From Areca catechu (lineage: Eukaryota > Streptophyta > Magnoliopsida > Arecales > Arecaceae), in NCBI GenBank assembly GCA_021397845.1, contig JAHSVC010000034.1, positions 3,968,001 through 4,032,000 of the forward strand: a DNA stretch of 64,000 nucleotides, given 5' to 3'. This document shows, one piece after another, positions 57,237 to 64,000 of the stretch. Position 1 is the stretch's first letter. The number at the start of each line of letters is the position of its first letter. The notes under the pieces were generated by a model. It did not search any database, had not been told where the DNA came from, and worked only from the letters and a program-made list of their open reading frames with translations. Made by a program: the position numbers and the translations under genes.

Positions 57237-57565
57237 TTTTTTTTTTTTTATGGTTAACCAAAAGGGAGAGGGGAGGGGGGAAACCCCCCGGTGTAGTTCC
57301 CCACTCGGGCCCCAACCCATTAGACCTTTGTTCGATTCGGACCGTAAATTTTCACGTACCTTTTCCATTGACTTGGTGAGTACGTCAGCCTAACCCCACT
57401 ACGGGGCCGGCAGTTCTAGCTGCTCCGCCTCCAGTCATGTGCACCCAGAATTAATCTGGAATTTAATCGAGTCATCCACGAGATCATTTCTCGAACCCAT
57501 GACCAGTGAATAAATACAAGAAAGGAGTTGCGCCTTAACCACCGTGCTACCACCGCAGTGGTAAT
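57237..57565 (-). mobile_element. tRNA-derived SINE, copy 2, TSD AAGTTT
   Basis: On the minus strand: head TACCACTGCGG, A-box-like TAGCACGGTGG (about 57552-57542), B box GGTTCGAGAAA (about 57503-57493). The same body as at 17385-17665 follows (TGACGTACTCACC, GGTACGTGAAAATTTACGG, CGAATCGAACAAAGG, CTACACCGGGGGG). It ends in a poly(A) tail read as T at 57237-57251. AAGTTT duplications sit at 57231-57236 and 57566-57571. The paralogous SOX intron 1 site near 38690 lacks it, giving an empty-site control. Confidence 0.88.
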
Positions 57566-57615
57566 AAGTTTCTTTAGTTCTCCCATTTTTATATCCAGAT
57601 TCGCTTCAATAATAT

Positions 57616-57876
57616 CTCTCCTTAGTTTTTAACCATTTCCAGTCATGTTCCCACCATATAAAAAGGTGGATAAATTCCAAAGTAGAAAGTGCCCACAATT
57701 TTATGATCTAACTTATATTGTTAGCTCATAAAATTTCTCGATCGACTCTCCTTAATTTTTGACCATTTCCAGTCATGTTCCCACCGTATAAAAAGTTGGA
57801 TAAATTCCAAAGTAGAAAGTGCCCGCAATTTTATGATCTAACTTATATTGTTAGCTCATAAAATTTCTCGATTGAC
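57616..57876. repeat. 130-bp tandem duplication
   Basis: Two near-identical copies beginning CTCTCCTTA at 57616 and 57746 (containing CCATTTCCAGTCATGTTCCC and GCTCATAAAATTTCTCGAT). The SOX locus has a single copy (about 38740-38870), so the duplication happened after the segmental copy was made. Confidence 0.9.
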
Positions 57877-58640
57877 TTTAAAATCATGAGAAAAAAAAAG
57901 AGGGAAAAGAAGAAAATTTTGAGAACGAAGGGGTTGGAGTTGATTCTAAGGGCAGGTTGAAGAGGGGGCTCTTGAGAGTAATCAAACGATTAGAGAATTG
58001 TAGGCAGAGGGAAATCACCTTATCGAGCGCCATTCAAAAACACTCGATAGTTAAATATGAGAAAGTAGCACATTCCAGTCATGTCACATATGTTGTTCCT
58101 CAGGGATGACTTTATACCTTTTCTAATGTGAGATTCTTGAGAGACACTTATTTGGGCTGGACCGGGCGGGTCCTTGACCGGCCTTTGCCTAAAGACCAAC
58201 ACATTTCTTGGACACGGGACCAACCCGGCCAGCCTTTGCTTTCGGATGTGGGCTTCAGGCCCCACTTCTTGGCTAACTTTTTAATTTTTAAAAAAGATAT
58301 AAAAATTACTTAAAAATTCTACATATGCATAATTAAATATTTCTAACAACCTATAATATCTCATCTCTATATCTTTTAAATGGAAAATAGAGAGAAAACT
58401 CAACTTCTATTCAAAATTCAGAAAAATTAGTTGAAAAATCAAATAAAAATTATCTAAATTATATAGAAAAGTTTTTAAAAGTTATCTAGATATATTAAAA
58501 CTATCTAGGTATGTTAAACATATTTACATATTCTAAAATTATCTATATATCTTAAAAATTATTTTTAAAAAAGTAATAATAGAAAGGCATTCATTTACAA
58601 TTCTCATGTAGAAATTATTTTAAGGTAGCACAGGAATTAT

Positions 58641-59330
58641 AGAAAATATTTGAAGCCATTTATTTAAAGTTCTCATATATTGGAAGATGTTAGAAATATT
58701 ACCATATGCCAATGCCAGACTCTTCCTAATTATTGTAAAAAAAATATTTGAAGCTGTATGTTTAGAATTTTCTTAGGGGAGTAAAATTATTTTAGAAAGC
58801 CTGTTTCTCAACTATTTTATGGAACATTTTCCTTCATCTAAAAATTTGTTAATTATTTTAGGAAATGCAAAAACTCTCCTTACTTATTTTTGTTGAGACT
58901 ATTTAAGACATGTATAAATTATTTTAGGGATATAGATATTTCAGAGAATATTTGAAGCCATCTATTTAGAGTCCCCACATTAAAAGCCATCAGAGATATC
59001 ATTACCGGACTCCTCTTAATTATTTTAAAAAATTATTTGGAAAAAAATTATTTGAAACCCTCTATTTAGAAATTTTAGAGAACATTTCCTCCATGTAAAA
59101 TTTATTGATTATTTTAGAAAACATAGAAACTCTTCCTATTTACTTTTATATCGAGTCTTTTTAAGAAATGCATAAATTATTTTAGGGATGCAAAATTTTA
59201 AAGAATATTTGAGGCTGTAGGTTTAAAACACACATTGAAAGCCGTTAAAAATACCGCTAGGCACTAGAATCTTTTTAATTATTTTAGAAAAAGTTGTGAG
59301 GAAAGAATTATTTGAAGTCGTCCATTTTAA
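58641..59330. repeat. Degenerate tandem repeats of about 260-300 bp
   Basis: Three diverged AT-rich units. Markers (G)AATATTTGA(A/G)GCC lie at about 58646, 58942 and 59200; markers ATTATTTGAA(A/G)CC/TC lie at about 58743, 59043 and 59310. Units share GAAAGCCATC/GTTAGAAATAT and CTCTTCTTAATTATTTT blocks. No coding potential. Confidence 0.65.
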
Positions 59331-60164
59331 AATTTCTTACAGGAAAAGCCTTCTTGTTAATTATTTGAGGAAATATTTCTTTTATGTAAAAATTTTTAAT
59401 TATTTTAGGATATGCAGAAAATCTTATTAATTATTTTATAAAAATGCAGAAACTCTTCTTAATTATTTTTTGCCATGCCCTATTTAAGTTTAACAGAAGA
59501 AAAAATCCTTATAAAAAATGCATGCCAATCAGGTAGAAATTTCTTAATTATTTTAGAAAATGCAACAACTCTTATAAATTATTCTAAGAAAAACAAAAAC
59601 TTTTATTAATTGTTCTATATCAAGTCCTATTTAAATTTGACATGCAAGAGATCTTTTTATAAAAATACATGATAGTCACTATCTTGACGATCGAAGCGAT
59701 AATAATTAATTAAGTCTACAAATATATCAAATATAATCAAATAGTACATTAAAAATTAAGAAATCGAGCTAGGCTAAGCTTGGGCTGGGCTTTTATCTGC
59801 AAGCTCGAGCTTGCGAATTTGTACAATGGGCCTATTTTCCAAGCCCCACACAGCTCACTGAGCCTAAAACCTTGACCAAAGCCTACCCAAATAGCTTTGG
59901 TTGCCCGCACTAATTAAGAATATTGTAAGGAAAATGGAAATCTATTTCTTGAAAGGCTTATGCTAAGACTTGGAAGTTTCAATTCTTGAGGATTTAGTGC
60001 AAAGACAATTTGAGAAGTTGATTCAGATGAGGGTTAACAATCATGTTGTTTAATACTTGAAATTAACCCAAAGACAATAAGCTAATATCATCTCTCGAAA
60101 CATGAGCCCTCAAACATTTCAAGTTTGATGGTACCATGATAATTAAAAATAGTCATTTATAAAT
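59331..60164. other. AT-rich intergenic DNA with GGGCTT block
   Basis: No gene seen. 59765-59895 holds AAGCTTGGGCTGGGC / AGCCTACCC words of the same kind as 31600-32015, perhaps one end of an old non-autonomous element whose other end is near 58140. Confidence 0.45.
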
Positions 60165-60439
60165 ATTTTTTTTGATGAAACGATGTATTTATTGTACAGA
60201 ACGAGGATGAATACAACCTAAAAAGTCAGCCAAAATGAGATCCTTGAGCTATACAGGGACAGAATGCTAATCCGACCAAAGTACAAAACCAGAATGATGA
60301 GCCATAAAGGATGCCACTTAGTCTGCAGCTGAGTTGGCCTCCCGATAATATGCCTAATGAAGACAGAAGAGCAACCCTGCAGCAGGAACCTGATGTTACG
60401 GACGATGGGATGAGGTGCCAGGTAAACAAGGAGCATGTA

Positions 60440-61239
60440 ATCTAGGATATAATGGTGGGAAAGTCACCCTCAATGATCAATCAATCAAGGTGAAGAACCT
60501 GCCGGGCATACCTAATCCCAGCCCATGCCGCATATAACTCCACAGCAGGAATCGAGGAGTCGAGAAGGGAAATACCTCGAGCAACCAAGAATCCAAGGCG
60601 GGAGTCTCGGATAACAAAGCCCGCTCCTCCCAACCTGCGACGAAGGCTCCCGTCGAAGCTAACAGTGATGAAAGGCGGAGGAGGGGGTTCCCAACTAATA
60701 AAAACCCTCCGGGATGCTCGACGAGTGAAAGGGGAACCCCAGGTCTCCGAAGATGTTACCGTCGACCTCTAGAACTCAACTGCAGCACTCCTGGCTCTCT
60801 CAACCACAATCCTAAAAGAACTCTTAGCGGAAGCGAAAATACGCTCATTTCTGGATATCTAAATATGATAAGCCAGGTAAGCAATAAAGGAAACCTGAAT
60901 AGTAGAAGTCCTCATAAGGAGAGAATAAAAGGAGTCGACTATGTGATCCGCTTGGAAAGATAGGTCGTGAAAGCCCGCCAATCTCCAAATCATCATAGCA
61001 CGACTACACAGAAAAACGGCATGCAACTGCGACTCTCCCGGAATCCAACAAAAAGGATAGTTAGAAGTGATATGAACGCCTTTAGATATAAGAAACTCGC
61101 GAGTAGGGAGCCAATGCCAAGTGAGTTTCCAAATAAAAAGAGAGACCCTGGGGTGCACCGGTAAAGTCCAGATCCAATGATAGCTCCAAAACATATCAGG
61201 CTCCGGGAAGGGACGTCTAATAAGATCCGCAATCGGCAT
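60440..61239 (-). pseudogene. LINE zf-RVT finger and RNase H
   Basis: The zinc-finger region (61239-60860) reads LFIWKLTWHWLPTREFLISK and GESQLHAVFLCSRAMMIW; the first Cys of the usual CPLC is not seen (PFCW). RNase H follows in another frame at about 60680-60460: ITVSFDGSLRRRLGGAGFVI, SLLDSSIPAVELYAAWAGIR. RNase H in an L1-like ORF2 is known for plant LINEs. Confidence 0.8.
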
Positions 61240-63600
61240 GCGGGAGGATGTCGTATGATGCCATACTCTGGTGTCCGAGCATGGATGGACTGGCAGGGTG
61301 ATTGAAAGAACCCTGAAGCCAAGAATATCTCCGAAGATGGATAGAACTGCATCCTGATCCTAGGTGGCCTGACCAGGCAGTAGAAGCTGAGCAATAGTAA
61401 TGGAGGGAGGCATAAGCACTGAGATGAAAGTGGGCCACCGAATCAAAGGAATGTCCGATATCCAGGGATCATGCAAAAATCTGATCGATCGACCATCCCC
61501 AATCACCTAGGATAGATGAGGGATAATGAGCAGCGCCCTAGCTAGCATCTCACGCCAAAGAACCGATAACCTCCTAGGAGGAGGGGGGTCCCCAGGATCC
61601 ATCGGGATGTCTCCATATTTGGCCCTCATAAAAGAATACTACATACTGTTCGGACATAAGAGAAACCTAGCAGCATGTCTAGACATAAATGCCTCTCTCC
61701 TATCTATGAGAGAGGGAACACCCAAGCCTCCTTCTGCGTCGGTCGACAAACAATCTCCCATCTCATTAGATGAATTCTCCTGCGAGCAGAAGAGGAATCC
61801 CATAGAAAAGAATGAATCATCTACTTGATCTTGATAATAACATACTTGGGATAAAAGCATCAGAGAGCATATAAATAGGGAGAGAGGCGAAAACCGAACG
61901 AATGAGAGTAAGCCTGCCCATTGCCGAAAGAGATCTAGCCTGCCATCCTGCAATCCTATCTATCACTGATGCCAATAAAGGAGCACACTCATTTCTGGAT
62001 AGCCTGGTTCCAGAAATGGGAATACCCAAATAGTGGAGGGGACCTTGGCGCTCTTGAATTCCCGGCATATGAAGGATCCTGCCACGGAGAGTAGAAGATG
62101 TTTTTGGACTAAAATGAACTCCAGATTTATGGAAGTTCACCATCTGACCAGAAGCATAACAGTAGTACTCAACAACTCTCCTGAATCCCCTAGCATTAGT
62201 CAGGGATGCCCGACCAAGAAGTAAACAATCATCTGCAAATAGGAGATGCGAGATCGGCGTTGCACCCGATACAGGGATATAAGGATAGATATCCGATGCC
62301 CACACAGCCTCCGAGAGTGATCTGGAAATAAAGTCAGCACAAATGATGAATAAATATGGAGAGAGGGGACAACCTTGCCGGAGACCATGAGTGAATTGAA
62401 AGAAATCCGTAGGAGAACCGTTGAGCATAATAGAAAAGGATGGAGCAGTAATGCACGTCATAATTTTAGAAATCCAAATATGGTGAAAACCAAAGTTCTT
62501 CATTGCCTTAAAGAGGAAGGTCCAATCAACACAGTCATATGCCCTCTCCATATCTAGCTTAATAGCTATTAGACTGTGTCGCCGAGATGCTCGGTGAAGA
62601 TCGTGCAAAAACTCCTAAGCAATAAGAATATTATTAGAAATACTGTGACCCCCAATAAATGCCCCCTGCTCCAGGCTAATCAGCTAAGGGAGAACAGTTT
62701 TCATCCTGTTCGCCAACAACTTGGGACAGACTTTATAAAGAGTATTACAGAGGCTGATCGGCCGAAAGTGAGATGGCTGGGATGGATCAGCATGCTTGGA
62801 AATGAGGGCAATATAAGTTTGCTTCTAGTTAGAAGGCATAATAGCCGTATTAAAGAAAAGTTGAATAGCAGCAACCATATCCACTCGAAGAATATCCCAA
62901 AAGGCCCGGAAGAAAAAAGGAGGGGAGCCGTCAGGGCCCAGAGCTTTATCCTTTGCAAGGGACCAGAGTGCTGATTTTACTTCCTCCTCAAGTACTTGAG
63001 TCAGAAGTAAAGAATTCTGGATAGCAAAAACTGAAGTCTGGGGAGGAAAGGAAGAAATAGAAGAAGAGATAGTAAAAGGAACAGTCCACCTGGCAGTGAA
63101 ATAATGGAGCAATTCTCTTCTAATATCAGCTTCATCTTTGATCCAGCCCGCCTGATCAGAATAAAGAGCACAGATCTTGTTAGTATGTCTTCTGATGATA
63201 GTGGCATGATGGAAATACCGGGTGTTCCTGTCCCCTTCTCGCAGCCATTGAACCCTGGATTTTTGTCTCCAGAGTACCTCCTGATTCTGTAATAGAGAAT
63301 GATGATGAGCAAAAAGACCCCGCAAGGCTTCCAAGTCTGCATCAGATAATAATCCATCAGTATCCTCTTTGACCTGCAAAGAAAGAATAGAGGCTTTTAC
63401 AGATTTGAGATGGTTCATTAGATTGCCCACCTCCACCCTGTTCCACCTAAGTAGCCATCCCTTGAGAAGATCCAATCTCCTGGATATCCTATAGGCAGCA
63501 TCACCCCGAACTGGCATCCTCCAAACCTCCCTAGCAATATCTTTTACCTTAAGATAGGAAAGCCAGAACTTCTCAAATCTGAAAGGCACCAATCTTCTGG
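61240..63600 (-). pseudogene. LINE reverse transcriptase
   Basis: The linker after the endonuclease reads WRQKSRVQWLREGDRNTRYF (63280-63220). RT blocks are LGPDGSPPFFFRAFWDIL (62950-62890), IAIKLDMERAYDCVDW (62570-62520), GLRQGCPLSPYLF (62390-62350) and the catalytic HLLFADDCLLL (62245-62210). LHYLGIPISGTRLSRNE and SAMGRLTLIRSVFASLPIYM (62040-61860) follow. A frame change near 62830-62610 and another at about 61830 break it. Copies its own RNA at the nicked target. Confidence 0.9.
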
Positions 63601-64000
63601 AAGAGATATTCAAAGATAATAGAATAGGAGCATGATCCGAAACTATCCAACTAAGATGGCGAACAGTGTGATATGGAAATAGGGAGATCCAAGATGGAGT
63701 ATCATAGTATCTATCTAATCTCTCCCACACTCTGGCCTGACCAGAGTGATTATTACACCAGGTATAACGAGGACCCATGAAACCTAAGTACATCAGACCA
63801 TTTTCCTAGATGAAGTTGGAAAACTTTCTAGTGCCCACATCCTGGGCAAAGGGTTTACCTCCCCACTTATCTTCCGACTTATATATAGAGTTGAAGTCCC
63901 TAGCAACCATTGTCGGGATCCCCTGATCAATCAAGACTGATGCTTCCTTTCAGACCGTTCTTCTCTCTCTGTACGATGTACTTGCATAGATGCCACAGAG
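63600..64000 (-). pseudogene. LINE endonuclease, C-terminal half
   Basis: Reads LIDQGIPTMVARDFNSIYKS (about 63945-63885), MYLGFMGPRYTWCNNHSGQA, VWERLDRYYDTPSW (63793-63690) and WIVSDHAPILLSLN (about 63650-63610). These are the APE-type endonuclease motifs GDFN (here RDFN) and SDHAPI. The enzyme would nick target DNA. A TAG at about 63807-63805 interrupts the frame upstream of MYLG. Confidence 0.85.

Larger units (their letters stand above)
57168..58640 (-). pseudogene. Diverged duplicate of SOX intron 1 start, exon 1 and promoter
   Basis: This block is homologous and collinear with 38622-39665. Shared landmarks are AGGACTCAT(G/A)AGAGC, CTACAATACAAGAA, TTAGTTCTCCCATTTTTATAT, TGATCTAAC, GAGAACGA(A/T)GGGGTTGG, GGGGGCTCTTGAGAGTAATC, TTGCCTAAAG(A/C)CCAACACAT and AGAGAAAACTCAA. 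Exon-1-like sequence (57983-57937) still reads DYSQEPPLQPALRINS, but the start codon and the donor are gone. No other SOX exon follows. It also holds a SINE (57237-57565) and a 130-bp tandem duplication (57616-57876). It cannot make a protein. Confidence 0.85.
60165..64000 (-). mobile_element. L1-type LINE with RNase H, 5' end outside window
   Basis: A minus-strand non-LTR retrotransposon. Domains from the right edge leftwards: endonuclease C-terminal half, reverse transcriptase, zinc finger (zf-RVT), RNase H, then a short 3' end with AATAAA (about 60187) and an A run read as T at 60165-60173. No LTRs. Long open stretches (322 and 263 codons) remain, so it is younger than most elements here, but shifts and stops break the ORF at least four times. 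Confidence 0.88.

Noticed and set aside
57480..57565. tRNA gene
   Set aside because: A- and B-box-like motifs are present, but no cloverleaf can be formed and the sequence continues as a SINE body with a poly(A) tail.

Overview
This is nuclear plant DNA: one intron-rich housekeeping gene set in nested retrotransposons and DNA transposons. The mix (Sirevirus-like copia, Tat-like gypsy with an antisense ORF, plant L1 LINE with RNase H, hAT elements with GTACCGG-rich ends) suggests a monocot, perhaps a palm. The species is inference.

The only host gene I can support is a sulfite oxidase (SOX) on the minus strand, 12 exons from 39016 down to about 20568 (18.5 kb). Exon order, phases and GT/AG sites fit a plant SOX of about 392 residues. 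Eight 1-base shortfalls fall in exons 4, 9, 11 and 12. Nearly all look like homopolymer contractions, so I read them as base-calling errors rather than gene decay. The long introns hold a hAT transposase relic (intron 11), a 313-bp hAT MITE with an 8-bp target duplication (intron 9) and a 2.7-kb TTA-flanked element (intron 5).

Left part (1-15602): a minus-strand Sirevirus-like copia element (env-like ORF, pol, gag, PBS, 5' LTR with a palindromic motif cluster) runs off the left edge. It abuts, and seems to interrupt, the pol of a plus-strand Tat-like gypsy element. The gypsy element continues as RNase H, second RNase H, integrase, a minisatellite, an antisense Transposase_28-type ORF and an LTR with U3 repeats. 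15603-20551 is mostly non-coding with a SINE copy.

Right part (39017-64000): upstream of SOX lies a composite of about 92-bp tandem repeats in two opposite-facing arms (40793-50135 plus, 51655-54315 minus) around a 1.5-kb unique core. This resembles a foldback transposon. It has been invaded by a full-length copia element (TSD ATAGA), a solo LTR (TSD CCAAG) and an LTR-plus-PBS remnant (TSD TGATA). A broken copia gag-protease fragment with its own LTR follows. Then comes a diverged copy of the SOX promoter and exon 1 (57168-58640) carrying a SINE absent from the SOX locus. Degenerate AT-rich tandem repeats follow, and a minus-strand L1-type LINE runs off the right edge. All conclusions come from reading the sequence; no database search was run.
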